Of a DNA stretch of 64,000 nt, positions 11,883 to 24,202 are shown piece by piece (the first letter of the stretch is position 1; each line of letters begins with the position of its first letter). This stretch comes from Euonymus europaeus. Its lineage: Eukaryota; Streptophyta; Magnoliopsida; Celastrales; Celastraceae. The position numbers and the translations under genes were made by a program. The notes under the pieces are model-generated. The model was given only the letters and a program-made list of their open reading frames with translations, made no database searches and was not told the origin of the DNA. Location: assembly GCA_963580455.1 (NCBI GenBank), contig OY756967.1, forward strand, positions 16,104,022 to 16,168,021, in the 5' to 3' direction.

Positions 11883-12694
11883 AATCAACATGCATAAGAA
11901 ATCTTGATCCACCAACACCAACAACCTGTTTAACATAATAGTGATAAGTGCAGCACATATATCATAACATATCAATAACATATCCTCAAAAACAAAATCC
12001 TGATATACCTTAAAATTTTCACACCTCGCCTTTTTTGCAGAAATTCTAGAAGAGAATGTACGACCAAAAGAAGATAAAGATGCTTCAAACAATTTCCCAG
12101 CTCCTATAGACAAAAAATAACAAGGGAAAAAAAAGTCAAAAATCTATCAAAAAGTAGCTTCATATTAAAATATAAAAGTAACAATTACCTTCTTAAACCT
12201 TAATCTGGATTTCTGTATTGTTTTCTCCTTAACAGCTCCACGACGACCATTCATAGAACTTTTTATCTCAGTAATGCCCAACTTTATATAGCAAAAAATA
12301 TAAACACTTAAAAAACACAAACATTTGAAAAACAACGAAAAATGAAAACCACAAAAAAACCTCATAATCAAAAGAATCACCAACCTTAACCAAAACAGAT
12401 ATATAAATGTTATATTTCCATCCATAAGACCAAACCTTGCAATATCCACATAATCAAGGTAATTTTCAATCTGAACAAATCCACGAAACATAGGATGAAC
12501 CCTTGCATAATAATAACACGTAGAACCAGATTAAAGATCCAGTTCAGAACGCACAAATTTGGCAAAGTAATCTTTACACCAACAATCAATATTAGGAACA
12601 TCCCATCGAAAGACTTTACCACCAATATAATCACCCACAACAGTAGAGAAAAATCCACCATAATAGATAGATACTGTCAAATTCTGAAGTCCAT
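11846..12694 (-). pseudogene. PB1-like domain gene pieces (PB1b), copy B
   Basis: Read on the minus strand, four exon-like blocks with GT..AG borders follow each other. Block 12361-12694 gives a PB1-like fold signature (IYYGGFF, YIGGK or the corresponding shifted residues, ending VGDSFDYE). Block 12189-12281 reads LGITEIKSSMNGRRGAVKEK. Block 12009-12103 reads AGKLFEASLSSFGRTFSS. Block 11846-11935 reads VVGVGGSRFLMHVDFKHR. Small frameshifts disrupt the first block; the copy at 47588-48066 is cleaner. PB1-like N-terminal domains of this kind are known from plant Mutator-like transposases, but no transposase catalytic domain is present, so the gene's identity is uncertain. Confidence 0.4.
11883..12209 (-). 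repeat. Inverted repeat, right arm
   Basis: This is the partner of 10935-11259. It belongs to the minus-strand PB1-like gene pieces, which continue beyond the arm to 12694, so the right arm is likely the parental orientation and the left arm the inverted duplicate. Confidence 0.85.
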
Positions 12695-13003
12695 CTGTTA
12701 GAAAACCACAAAAACAGCATATTTAGAAATTTTAAAAAATAAAACGAAACGAACACACACAGAAACAGAAAAGTGAAGTCAAGAAAAACAAAAGTATTAA
12801 ATACACGGCCAAGTCCTTGTCCTTGTGGGTTGAAGCAGTAAGTTGCATTAAGATTTTGTTCTTCTTGTTCTAGAATATAGAGAAAATAAAATAAGTTTGA
12901 TCTGTTAATTTTGAATAGTAGTTAAGAAGTTTAAACTTACATGATTTGCTGGGTTTGATTGAATTTCTTCTTGTTGATGCTTCATCGCTGTTGGAGAGAG
13001 TTT

Positions 13004-13513
13004 TGTTGCACCAAAATAATTCAACATTCAACAATGGTTGCCATTCAACAATGGTTGCCATTCAACAATGGTAGCCTTCAACATTTAACAATGGTTGGTA
13101 TTCAAGCTTGCCATTGTTGAATTTGTAAGCTTGTCATTGTTGAATATTTATCTTTGCCATTGCCGATATAAAGGCATGATCTCTTCTTTGTTAGTTACAC
13201 CAAAAAAATTCACAACAATTGTAGAGAGAAAGAGAGGGTGAGAGTGAGGGAGAAAAGAGAAGTTTTTGTGTTGAGAGATTTTTAGTTTTTCTCCTAGTTT
13301 CAAGAGAGAGTGTCATTATTCTCTCCTTGTAAAATTAGAGAGAATGTTGTAATCTTCTGCTCCATATTGAATTCTTCTATACTGGTCCGTGATTTTTACC
13401 CTGTTCATTAAGGAGTTTTTCATGTAAAATATGTGTGTCCCATTTAGCCTTTTACTATTTCAAGTTCATTGGAAGTTGTGATCCTGCTCTATCAGAACAG
13501 ACAATTTACAATA
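13004..13513 (+). repeat. 5' LTR of copia copy 1
   Basis: It starts TGTTGCACC and ends in TTTACAATA, a mutated form of the TTTACAACA end seen elsewhere. Its U3 part has repeated ATTCAACAATGG blocks followed by the inverted form CCATTGTTGAAT. A TATA-like CGATATAAAG lies at about 13163-13172. Confidence 0.95.
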
Positions 13514-13515
13514 AG

Positions 13516-13527
13516 TAGTATCGGAGC
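13516..13527 (+). other. Primer binding site, copia copy 1
   Basis: TAGTATCGGAGC lies two bases after the LTR. It differs at two positions from TGGTATCAGAGC, the usual plant copia primer site complementary to initiator tRNA-Met. Confidence 0.85.
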
Positions 13528-13808
13528 GATTGGTTGGTTCGGGATTTGCTTATTCTCTTGAAATTCTTAGTATGCTCTGTGGTTGCAGCATTGTCTGACC
13601 TTCAACATCAGAAAAGTTTTCTTGAGATTATTGATCAAGTATTCATGCTACGGTTGTGTGGAAGTACTATCTAAAAGAAGTTCTGTATATGAAAGAGCAG
13701 TTATTTAATTTCGCGCCGTTTTAAATGGAAACCCCTCTCTCTTCCCTGGGAACCAATTGGAGGTACTATTCATGGTACTGTTCACAAAGTACTTGGTTGT
13801 GATAAGCA

Positions 13809-16800
13809 ATGGCATCAAAACATGAAATTGAGTAGTTCAATGGGAGTAATTTCTCATTGTGAAAATTGAAGATGAAGACTATCTTGAGAAAAGATAACTG
13901 TCTGGCGGCGATTGATAATAAGTCCATTGGAGTCACAAATGAAAAGTGGAGCGAAATGGATGGCACCACAATTGCCAATCTTCAGTTAGCATTATTTGAT
14001 GGTGTATTTTCAAGTATAGAAGAAAAGAAAACTGCAAAGGAGATTTGGGATCATCTCATCAAACTATATGAGGCGAAGTCTCTTCACAACAAGATTTTTT
14101 TGAAAAGGAAACTCTACACTCTTCGTATGATTGAATCTACTTCAGTGACAGAGCACATCAACTCATTGAATACTATGTTTTCTCAACTCACATCGTTGGG
14201 ATATAAAGTAGAAACAGTTGAACGTGTGGAACTTCTACTCCAAAGTCTACCAGACTCATATGATCAACTCATCATCAACCTCACTAACAATGTTCTCACG
14301 GAGTACCTAGTTTTTGATGATATTGCCACTGCTATTCTGGAAGAAGAAAATAGGCGCAAAAACAAGGAGGACAGGTTGGCCGGTTCACATCAAGCTGAGG
14401 CTTTAACGATGGAAAGAGGGAGATCAATGAAACGTGGCACAAGTGGGAGTCAAAATCATGGCAGGTCCAAATCAAGGAGTAAGAAGAATTTTAAATGCTA
14501 CTTTTGTGGCAAGAAAGGACACCTAAAGAAGGATTGTTGGAAGAAGAAGAACGAAGAGAAGAACTCTCAAGGAAATGTGGCAAGTACCCCAGATGATGGT
14601 GAAATTTTATATATTGAAGCAATGCCGATCACAGAAGGTGAAAGAAACTTTAGTGATACCTGTATTATTGATTCAGGTGCTACATGGCACATGACTTCAC
14701 GAAGAGAATGGTTTCATCAGTATAAACCAATCTCAGGAGGATCTGTGTTCATGGGTAATGATCACATCTTGAAGATTGTCGGCATTGGAACCATCAAACT
14801 AAAAATGTATGATGGGACTGTTTACACTATCAAGGAGGTTCGACAAGTGGAGGGCCTGAGAAAGAATCTATTGTCTTTGGGACAAATAGATAGTCTCGGT
14901 TACAAGATCCAAACTCAAGATGGGATAATGAAAATTATTCGGGGCACACTTGTAGTTATAAAGGCAGAATAGCTGAATTCAAATTTATACAAGCTAAAGG
15001 GAGAAACTATACTTGAAGCAGAAGCATCTATTGTATCAAGTAGTTCAAAAGATGAACCTACAATAAAGTGGCATCTCAAACTCGGATATATGTCTGAACG
15101 AGGATTGAGAATTCTTTCCGAGAAGAATTTACTCCCAGGTCTTACAAAGATGACATTACCCTTTTGTGAGCACTGTGTTACACGAAAGCAGAATAGATTG
15201 AAATTCAGTCTATCTAGTTCCAGAAGCAAAGATATTCTAGAACTGATTCACTCTGATGTGTGGCAAGCACCGGTGATATCTCTGGGAGGAGCAAAATACT
15301 TTGACTCATTTATTAATGATTATTCCAGAAGATGTTGGGTGTATCCCATCAAGAGGAAGATGGATGTGTTTCCAGTCTTCAAAATATTCAAAGCCCGGGT
15401 AGAACTTGAATCTGGTAAAAAGATCAAGTGTTTGAGGTCTGATAATGGAGGAGAATACACTGGCGATGAGTTTGATGTTTTCTGTAATAAAGAAGGCATC
15501 AAAAGATAGTTCACTACAGCATACACTCCTTAACAAAATTGAGTGGCAGAGCGGATGAATAGAACCTTGTTAGAAAGAACAAGGGCAATGTTGAGAACTG
15601 CAGGCCTAGCAAAAGGCTTCTGGGCAGAGGCAATTACAATTGCCTGTTATCTGATAAATCGGTCACCTTCGACTGCAATTGAATTGAAGACACCGATGGA
15701 GATTTGGACGGGTAAACCAGCTGATTATTCAAGACTCCATACATTTGGAAGTGTTGTGTATGTGATGTTCAATGCCCAAGAAAGAACGAAGTTGGATCCA
15801 AAATCCAGGAAATGTATATTCTTGGGATATGCTGATGGAGTTAAGGGGTATCGCCTATGGGATTCCACTGCCCATAAGGTTATTATCAGCAGGGATGTTA
15901 TCTTTATAGAAGATAAACTGAAAGATAAAAGTGATGATAGCACGGAAAGAGAAAATTCAGAGACTACAATAGTTCAGACGAAAGATAAGTCTGAGAAAGA
16001 AGTTGCTTCTGAAGCAGCGCCAGAGCATGAGGTACAAGAACATGTTGAGTCCAAGACACAAGTTGAGGCTCCTACCGAGGTTCCAGAAATTCGGCGGTCA
16101 ACTAGAGAGAAAAGAATGCCAGCGTGGCACTCAGAGTATGTTACGGAGAGCAATGTTGCATACTGTCTTTTAGCTGAGGATGGAGAGCCATCAACTTTTC
16201 ATGAAGCTAGAAACAGTTCAGATGCATCTCTATGGATGACAGCAATGCAGGAGGAGATTGAAGCTCTCCATAAAAATAACACTTGGAATCTTGTACCGTT
16301 GCCACGTGGAAGAAAAGCCATTGGTAACAAATAGGTTTACAAGATCAAGCGAGATAGTAATGATCCGGTGGAACGTTATCGTGCTCGATTGGTGGTGAAA
16401 GGATATGCTCAGAAAGAAGGCATTGACTTCAACGAGATATTCTCTCCGGTGGTTCGACTTACAACGGTCAGAGTAGTCCTGGCTCTGTGTGCTACATTTG
16501 ACTTATATTTGGACTAGTTAGATGTTAAAACTGTATTTCTTCATGGAGAACTTGAAGAAGAAATTTGATATGCTTCAACCAGAAGGTTTTGCTGAAGAAG
16601 GCAAAAAGAACTCAGTTTGCAGGTTGAACAAATCTCTATATGGTCTCAAATAGGCGCCGAGATGTTGGTATAGGAGATTTGATTCCTTCATTATTAGCCT
16701 TGGGTACAATAGACTCAGTTCAGACCATTGTACGTACTACAAAAAGTTTGAGGGAGATAATGACTTCATTATCTTGTTGTTGTACGTGGATGACATATTG

Positions 16801-17260
16801 GTAGCAGGCCCCAACAAAGATCGTATCCAAGAATTGAAGGCACAGTTGGCTAGGGAATTTGATATGAAGGATCTGGGACCAGCAAACAAGATTCTACCCC
16901 ACTTCTTGCTAATTTCAAAATATCCTCAAGTATGTGTACTAGCAATGAAGTAGAGAGGATGGAGATGTCTCGAGTACTATATGCATCAGGAGTGGGGAGT
17001 TTAATGTTCGCTATGATATGTACAAGACCAGACATTGCACAAGCAGTGGGAGTGGTTAGTCGATATATGGCGAATCCTGGTAAAGAGCATTGGAATACTG
17101 TGAAGAGGATTCTGAGATACATCAGAGGAACCTCAGATGCTGCATTATGTTACGGAGGATCAGAATTTACTGTCAGGGGCTATGTGGATTCAGATTTTGC
17201 GGGCGACCTTGACAAAAGAAAATCTACTACAGGCTATGTGTTTACACTTGCAGAAGGAGT
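13809..17260 (+). pseudogene. copia copy 1 gag-pol, 5' part (gag, PR, IN, RT, part of RNase H)
   Basis: The frame starts ATGGCATCAAAACATGAA. Gag (UBN2-type, about 13866-14460) is followed by a CCHC zinc knuckle (CYFCGKKGHLKKDC, about 14496-14540), the protease motif DSGATWHMT (about 14671), an integrase with HHCC finger and the D-D-E residues in HSDVW, SDNGGEY and VAERMNRT, and an RT with YVDD at about 16784. Stops include codon 9 (13833), TGA at about 13854, about 14971, three around 15507-15540, 16332, about 16515 and 16651. A one-base insertion near 16566 shifts the frame and a 112-bp deletion follows 16896. The RNase H is cut at 17260 by a nested insertion. The polyprotein would copy and integrate the element; this copy cannot. 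Confidence 0.95.
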
Positions 17261-17730
17261 TGTGTCGCAACCGGTTTTGCGAAATGAATTTTTATAAGAG
17301 TCGCCACCAATTATAATAGGTGCAATTGATCACCATAAAAATAGTTTGGTCTGCGAAAATCCAGAAATCGAGTAAGCGAGTTTATTACGTATGGGGAAGG
17401 TGTGAGGCACCCCACAACGTCTGTTTTAAAAAAAACAGTTGTCAACTTAACTTTTAATTATCCCATTAAACTATTTTGAGAAAATTAATTGTAACAAAAA
17501 TACATATATAGGATAAAAATAATTATATAAAAAAGCTATATTGAAATAGGATAAAATAATTTTAAGAAATATAAAAAACTATATGAAAATAGGATAAAAT
17601 AATTGTAGAAAATATATAAGACTATATCGAAATAGGACAAAATAATTTAATAAAATATAAAATTATATCAAAAGAGGAAAAAATAATTTTAGAAAAATAT
17701 ATAAAAACTATATCGAAAGTCTAATATTGA

Positions 17731-17905
17731 GGATCATGAAATTCTTCCATCCAATGGTCAAATTTTCAAGAAACACTCTTAACTCAAGAATCTTTTTGAG
17801 GGTGCATCCAATGCATTCCCTAAATTAATTTCATCGTAGGTTAAGATTTTCGATATAATTTTTATACATGAATAAAATATACAATACATAAGTCTAATAA
17901 TATAG

Positions 17906-17944
<39 letters not shown>

Positions 17945-17993
17945 TAATAAGAATATAAAAATAGAAATAAAACAAAATGAAAATAAAATACAA

Positions 17994-18034
<41 letters not shown>

Positions 18035-18610
18035 ATAATGAATAAAGATAATAAAATAGAAAAAAAGAAGATAAAAAGTTACAAACGAAAGTAAGATAAA
18101 GATAATAAATAAGTAATAGATAAAATAAATAAAAAAATGAGAACAAAATAAAAATGAATAAAATAAGAATAAAATAAAAAATGTTGGGAACCGAGCTTTG
18201 TGGATTATACGATATTGAATTATCGCAAATCCCCTAATCAAACATATTAACATATTAAATCATATAATTTATACATATAATCACATAACATGGAAAAACA
18301 CATTTTAAGTAAAACATATTATCAACAAATAACAAATAGCAAACAAAAATTACACATTGAAGGGACTCGGTTCCCGTTTTTTTTATATTGATAACTCATC
18401 ATCTCAACCATACTATTAAATTAGTATAATTGAAAAATTTTGATTTATTATCGAAATAAAATTATTATATTGAAGGCTCCACGTTAGATTTCGTGAAACC
18501 CTTTTCCATCCAATGGTAATAATTCCATAAAATCATTTCCTCAAGAATCCTTTTGGGAGAGCATCCAATGCTTCCTTATTGGTTCCGTCGTCAGATTAAA
18601 ATTCAATATA
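17731..18610. repeat. Imperfect direct repeats inside nested insertion
   Basis: Blocks of about 130-140 bp at about 17731-17860 and 18466-18615 share the same order of short motifs (CCATCCAATGGT, CTCAAGAATC, GCATCCAATGC and a TCGT/TCAGATTAA end), with many differences. An old internal duplication is likely. Confidence 0.55.
17907..18032. repeat. Two (AAT)n microsatellites
   Basis: Runs of AAT/ATA at 17907-17943 and 17995-18032 flank an A-rich stretch. Minus-strand frames of isoleucine and tyrosine runs here are artefacts. Confidence 0.95.
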
Positions 18611-18772
18611 ATAATTAGGGCCTTCACGAAACGCATTTCCAATTTAACTCAATCCAATTAGGGACAAACACACCGAAAAAATAAAATAGAGAAAACTTGA
18701 AACCAAATTGTCTCGTAATACCAAATTTAAAAATACAGATCAATATATATATCATGTTCACATCCCTGCACA

Positions 18773-18774
18773 CA

Positions 18775-18812
<38 letters not shown>
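18773..18812. repeat. (AC)n-(AT)n microsatellite
   Basis: An AC run passes directly into an AT run. A second AT run lies at 18993-19018. Confidence 0.95.
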
Positions 18813-20092
18813 CAAGCATATACACGCAGCACCTTATGCAATATATATATGTATCATACATGCATATACGGGTATAATAATTAAAAAACCAAGACAACAT
18901 GTATAATCTGCATGTATATACATATAATTATATATCATTTACGTCTACACAGGTACATGTGATCACAAAAGGAAGACAGTAAATACCAGGTGCATATATA
19001 TATATATATATATATATCATGTAAGCATCATATTCGCATGTGTAAGTCTATATAATCAAGAAAAATAACAAATATATATAACAACAATGATAACTATAAA
19101 TGAATGAAGAAGGAGATAGGCTGATGGTGAAGTATGACAGATGAGGAGATTTCGGGTCAAGGAAATCAGTGATGAGGATGTTTTCTAGTGAGCCTGAATA
19201 GTGCTGGTGAGTAAGGAAGAATAAAGGAAAAGAGGAGCTGAGTAAAGGGTTCTGCTCCAGGTCAAGCTCGGGTGATGGATTTTTAGAGATATGAGTCATC
19301 TGGTGATAGAAATTGGTAATCAAAAAGCTTCCTTTCTCTTGAATTTGTTTTCCCAAAAGCTCCTTACCATAAAAAAAACCAGAAAAATCCTCCCACCAAA
19401 AGCTCTTGAATTTTCTCCCCAAAAGCTCATCTCTTTGGAACTTTCCTGGAAATCCAGCCCTCAGAAATGTGAAAGAAAAAAAAAACCAAAGTCACTTTTT
19501 CCTCAAATTTCAGTCCTTCTCTTCTATTTATACTAAAATTCCAGCAGTGATTCTCTTCAATTAGAGATTTGTTTCCCCTTTTTTTGCCTAATCTCTACCC
19601 AAAATCAACTCCCTTCGGAAATCTCTAATTTCCTTCTCTTGTGCTAGCTCAAAATTAAACAAGAAAAATTCGTTCTTTTACTTGATTTATTACCTTCTTC
19701 ATATCGATTCTTCAAGATTAACTTGATCCTCTCCTCTCATCCCGGCATCTCTGATTTCTTTTCTTGACTTCCAGCGCCTCACTTTCTTTCCAGCGCCTGT
19801 GCCCCCTGTTTCTCTCTTCTTCCCCGATTTACCTCAAGCCACTAGAAAAGAAATTGTGGCTTTTGCTGGAGAAGAGAAAATGGGTCAATGCTTTGAGCCC
19901 TTACATTATTTTCCTAGGCTTATACCAAGTGTTGGCCCAAACATGAATTTAGGATGACCCGTATGCAATTGTATGGGTGGGCTTTTATTGGGTCAAGGCT
20001 TAGCCCTAATTAATCCCACATATTTTGGACTCTAATCAGGCTTTATTTTTCTCATGGTTTGGGCTTTGGGTTTTGTGCAAAAATGGGATACA

Positions 20093-20474
20093 AGAAGCTG
20101 TAAGCTGGGTTTCAAAACTGCAAACTGTGGTGGCCTTGTCTACAACAGTAACAGAATACATGGCAGCTACACAAGCTGGCAAGGAAGCTATTTGGTTACA
20201 AAGGTTATTGGAGGAGCTCGGGCACAAACACGAGAAAATTACTTTATTTTGTGACAGTTAGAGTGCCTTGCATATTGCAAAGAATCCAACCTATCATTCA
20301 ACAACAAAGCACATAGGTGTTCAGTATCACTTTGTTCGCGAAGTAGTGGAAGATGGAAGTGTGGATATGCAAAGGATTCACACAGATGAAAACCTAGCAG
20401 ATGTGATGACCAAGTTGATCACCACTGACAAGTTTCAATGGTGTAGATCCTTATATGGTCTAGCAGAGATATAA
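20093..20474 (+). pseudogene. copia copy 1 pol, 3' part (end of RNase H)
   Basis: The reading resumes after the nested insertion with [20 protein letters not shown] and continues to LYGLAEI and a stop at 20474. It holds the C-terminal RNase H motifs, including KHIGVQYHFVRE and LADVMTK. A TAG replaces a glutamine codon at about 20260. It is followed by about 78 bp to the 3' LTR. Confidence 0.93.
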
Positions 20475-20552
20475 GTAAGCATGATGGATCAGTGTAGAAA
20501 GAATGGTGTAGAGACATGATAGACTCTCAATCAAGTCTCCAATTGAGAGAAA

Positions 20553-21044
20553 TGTTGCACCAAAATAATTCAACATTCAACAATGGTTGCCATTCAACAA
20601 TGGTAGCCTTCAACATTCAACAATGGTTGGTATTCAAGCTTGCCATTGTTGAATTTGTAAGCTTGTCATTGTTGAATATTTGTCCTTGCCATTACCTATA
20701 TAAAGGCATGATCTCTTCTTTGTTAGATACACCAAAAAATTCACAACAATTGTAGAGAGAAAGAGAGGGTGAGAGTGAGGGAGAAAAAAGAAGTATTTGT
20801 GTTGAGAGATTTTTAGTTTTTCTCCTAGTTTCAAGAGAGAGTGTCATTGTTCTCTCCTTGTTAAATTAGAGAGAAGGTTGTAATCCTCTACTTCATAGTG
20901 AATTCTTCTATACTGGTCCGTGGTTTTTACCCTGTTCATTAAGGGGTTTTCCGCGTAAAATCTGTATGTCTCATTTAGCCTTTTACTATTTCAAGTTCAT
21001 TGGAAGTTGTGATCCTGCTCCATCCGAACGGTCAATTTACAACA
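20553..21044 (+). repeat. 3' LTR of copia copy 1
   Basis: It starts TGTTGCACC after a purine-rich stretch (TTGAGAGAAA, probably the remains of the polypurine tract) and ends TTTACAACA. AGTTT follows at 21045-21049. Confidence 0.95.
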
Positions 21045-22172
21045 AGTTTCTGTTGTGATATTTGGTTTGTAAGCTTTGGCAGAAATGATATGCATCACTC
21101 TTGGTCTTTGGTCTTGTGTGTTTTTATATATTTGAGAAAAGATTTTAACTGTTTGCATCTGTAGTTGATTGGTGTTTTTTTTTAATTTGTGGTAAATTAT
21201 TGTTGATGTGATTGGTGTTTATTATTTGTTTGAATATTCTAGAATTTCTTGTTCAGTATTTATTCCATAATTTAAGTGGTTTTTTTTTTGTATATCTAAA
21301 ATTTTGTAGTTATATTTTTGGTGTTATTCCATCACATTTTTTTAAAAAAATGTTTTTTTTTTAAATTGAAACTCTATTTTATGCCGTAGTTTTTTGGTAA
21401 ATTATTTTCACTAAGTTATCTTTATTTGCGTTTTTAACAGTTTATTTTGGATGTTTTTCTTTAGATGATAACAATTTATAATATAGTTTGACTTTTGTAA
21501 TTTTATGGTGATTTTCATCTAAAGTATAACGTCATTTATGATAACGTGTTTACTGAATTTATTAGGTTTACCTTTTACTATTTTAGGGCAATGATGTAAT
21601 TTTTGTGTTGTCAATCATTTATTCTAACAACTTTCTGAATTATATTTGTCAGTGATTGCTTCTTAAATAAAGTAATGATATCATTCTATCGATCATTTGT
21701 CGAAGAAGTGGAGTATTTATTCATGGAGAGATATGGTGTTCATTTTATTGTTAAACCAATCCAAGTATTCTGAAATATTAAAAGGTAACTATAGAAGAGC
21801 TTAACTATAGAACTGAACTTGAAGCTCATTTAATACAGTCGTATATAGAAGAACATGTGTATACATCTTTAATATGGAATTGAATGAATTTTTTTCAGAA
21901 TTATTGTTACTGTTACATTTTTATAGAAGGGTGATAAATTGTATTTGACATTATTAAATTGTATTTGACAAATATTTGCAAGATCCGAAATAAACTCACC
22001 TAAACTATTAGATTTTGTGAGAGAGAGATGAGTAATAGAGCGACAATGTTAAACATTGCAAAACTTATGATAGAGATGTTGACAGAACAACTGCGAATTG
22101 AAGATATACACACGCAAAAAGGTTTTATTCTTCCTGTATAGTTTTCAAGCTAAACGAATGAAATTCAAAATT

Positions 22173-22418
22173 CTAATAGCTAAATTGATGTAGTTGAGAT
22201 ATTGTCTCAAGTAATTTCAACATTTTTTGTTTGAGTTGAAACAAATTACTCCAATTTGTTTCACCAATTGCACCAAGTTCAATCTCAACAACTGCAAATT
22301 TAAGATTAATGACTTGAGGAGAAACAGGGAATCTTGATTTTATGCGTTGATTATGTAGCTTGCAGAGTGAAGAATCGGAATGGACTGTTGTGGCAAGAGT
22401 TGATAAAACGAAGAACAC
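22173..22418 (-). other. Conserved reading frame V of element H, copy B
   Basis: It is the same peptide as in copy A, open over 81 codons, with the Leu/Lys/Gln-rich end FQLKQKMLKLLETISQLHQF. Conservation between copies partly reflects the young age of the duplication, so coding status is unproven. Confidence 0.35.
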
Positions 22419-22473
22419 TGAATTAGGTATGGTTGGACGATAAAGGAAGAAGACAAATGTTGCGAACTTGCAT

Positions 22474-22758
22474 TTAGAGCCTTATAAAAGAGAATTCAAT
22501 TGAGGAAAGCAATGTAAGTGAAGATAGCAAATGAAATCTTATGAAACCCAAAGAAAAATTTATGGAAAGGAAAAAAAGGTGGATGAATTGAGTTCTTCGA
22601 TTAGTAATTTGTTCTCCCAATTGGTACAATCCTCTTTCTTTCTCTGTGAAAAACCCAGGAACACACTTGCTTATTCGATTTTTCAATAGCAGAGAAGATG
22701 CTACAAACCCAGCAAGTAATGCACATAAGTAAACGCAAAAATGAAAAATCAAAATCAT
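22474..22758 (-). other. Signal-peptide-like frame S of element H, copy B
   Basis: The frame begins MILIFHFCVYLCALLAGFVA, hydrophobic enough for a signal peptide or membrane anchor, then reads SKCVPGFFTEKERGLYQLGE. The first 47 or so residues recur in copy A (5888 downward); after that a one-base indel gives a different tail. Copy C keeps the middle part. It is either an exon or a chance frame. Confidence 0.25.
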
Positions 22759-24202
22759 TACTAAAACATGTTAGCTTATAACAACAAGAATAAAAATTAA
22801 AAGAATTAAATCAATTACAAAATAATGAAAATTACAGAAACAACCAAAAATAAAAAATAGAAACGGAGAAATAACTAACTGTACCAAAGAAAGTATATAC
22901 GTTCATAATTAACATACACAACATAATCCAACAACAAAACACAAATAATTAACAAAAAAATCATTTAGAATTCACAGAAATTGATGAAATACATAATTGT
23001 AGCAAAGGAAAACCAAAAAAACAATATACGATCGCAATCTAATAACAAAAATAATTACCAAAATAATTACATTTATCTTTATTTGGGGCCGCAAAATAAA
23101 CGCGCAAGTGTATGGTTTATTATTTTATTTTTTTGCTTATCATTTTTTTTTATTTCTCGGTTTAGGGAATAGTTTACGAATTAATGATCGTAGATAAAAA
23201 AAAGTTTTTTTTGAATTTTTTTTAAACACAATCTATGTTTTTAAGTTGTGAACATATATTGATTTTTTTTCACAGTTTAGTTATGCAAAATTTTTTTTAT
23301 TATTTTACTTTGTTAGGTGTTGTTTAATTTATTTTTGTGTACAAATTTGTTTATTTAATTCATCTTTGCGTATTCTTTGCTTGTCTACATGTATCTATGT
23401 TTCACTTTATAATTATGGAAAATAATAATTAATGATTGTAGAAAAAAATATATCACATTTTAAATTTTTTTCTAAATTATGTTTTCGTTTTTTACAATTA
23501 TTGTACACTGAGGTATTTCCCTTTTTTTTAATTTTGAAATATTTTTTGTTATTGGATTTTGAGCATATTTTGTTTTTTGGGTGTATTATTTAACTCTCGT
23601 AAATAATTAAATCATGACAAAAAATGGACAATAACAACAATTACGCGATCTATTATATATATTGAAATTTATTATCACTAATTGCTTTGTATTTTGTATA
23701 TTTAGTTTTATAAATTTGATTTAATTGGTTTTCGATGCATCAATAACAATATAGTAAATTAGAATTTTAGTGTTAAAACCTTTTAATAGTATTTGCAACT
23801 TTAATTACTGTTAATCTAATTCTAATTTACCGACCTTTGGAACACATATACTTATGTATTTAATATTAATGTCTGAGAAATATAAAACATATTAAATATC
23901 ATAACATGATATAATTTTAATAAGCAAAAGATTGGATTTTAAAGGTGACATTGAATCCAATTTAATTAGCCAACTGTCAACAAAATGTGTTCTTCTTGGA
24001 CAAAAATTACTCATTGTCGAGTCTTTGAGTCTTGAACAAAATGCACGCTCTATTGCATGTCATTACTTACCAATATCATTGATTCTTTGTTTCTTCCCTT
24101 TTTTCCTCTTCTTCAACATTTTGTTATCAGCTGTCTCTGAATTGTTGTTTCAACATTAATATAGTTTTAATGCAAAGTTTGATATTTATTATATAAAAAT
24201 GA

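Larger units (their letters stand above)
17261..20092 (+). mobile_element. Nested insertion in copia copy 1 (LTR-like, unclassified)
   Basis: Copies 2 and 3 of copia are uninterrupted here, so this 2.8 kb is a later insertion. It begins TGTGTCGCAACCGG and ends GGGATACA, TG..CA ends that suit an LTR. The flanks AGGAG (17255-17259) and AGAAG (20093-20097) would be a 5-bp duplication with one mismatch, leaving one base unassigned at 17260. I find no coding domain, primer site or second LTR. It contains two AAT microsatellites, AC/AT runs, an inverted pair GGGAACCGAG/CTCGGTTCCC (18185, 18364) and an imperfect internal direct repeat. A solo LTR of a larger retrotransposon is the most likely reading. 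Confidence 0.65.
13004..21044 (+). mobile_element. Ty1/copia element, copy 1 (Tork/Tnt1-like), with nested insertion
   Basis: The element has two LTRs (13004-13513 and 20553-21044), a primer site after the 5' LTR and a gag-pol pseudogene in one frame order: gag, protease, integrase, reverse transcriptase, RNase H. The integrase-before-RT order defines Ty1/copia. AGTTT flanks it at 12999-13003 and 21045-21049. A 2.8-kb foreign insertion sits at 17261-20092. Compared with copy 3 it lacks 112 bp after 16896, between two TTCTA motifs. Confidence 0.95.
21045..24202. repeat. Element H core, copy B
   Basis: It continues the H sequence directly after copia copy 1 (compare 4173-7161). It is AT-rich. 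Only two minus-strand frames are notable: frame V at 22173-22418 and a frame beginning MILIFHFCVYLCALLAGFVA at 22474-22758. The rest (about 21060-22170 and 22760-24200) holds no gene I can support. Relative to copy A it lacks a short block near 22860. Confidence 0.85.

Noticed and set aside
17862..18253. Frames of Ile/Tyr runs on the minus strand
   Set aside because: They translate AAT microsatellites.
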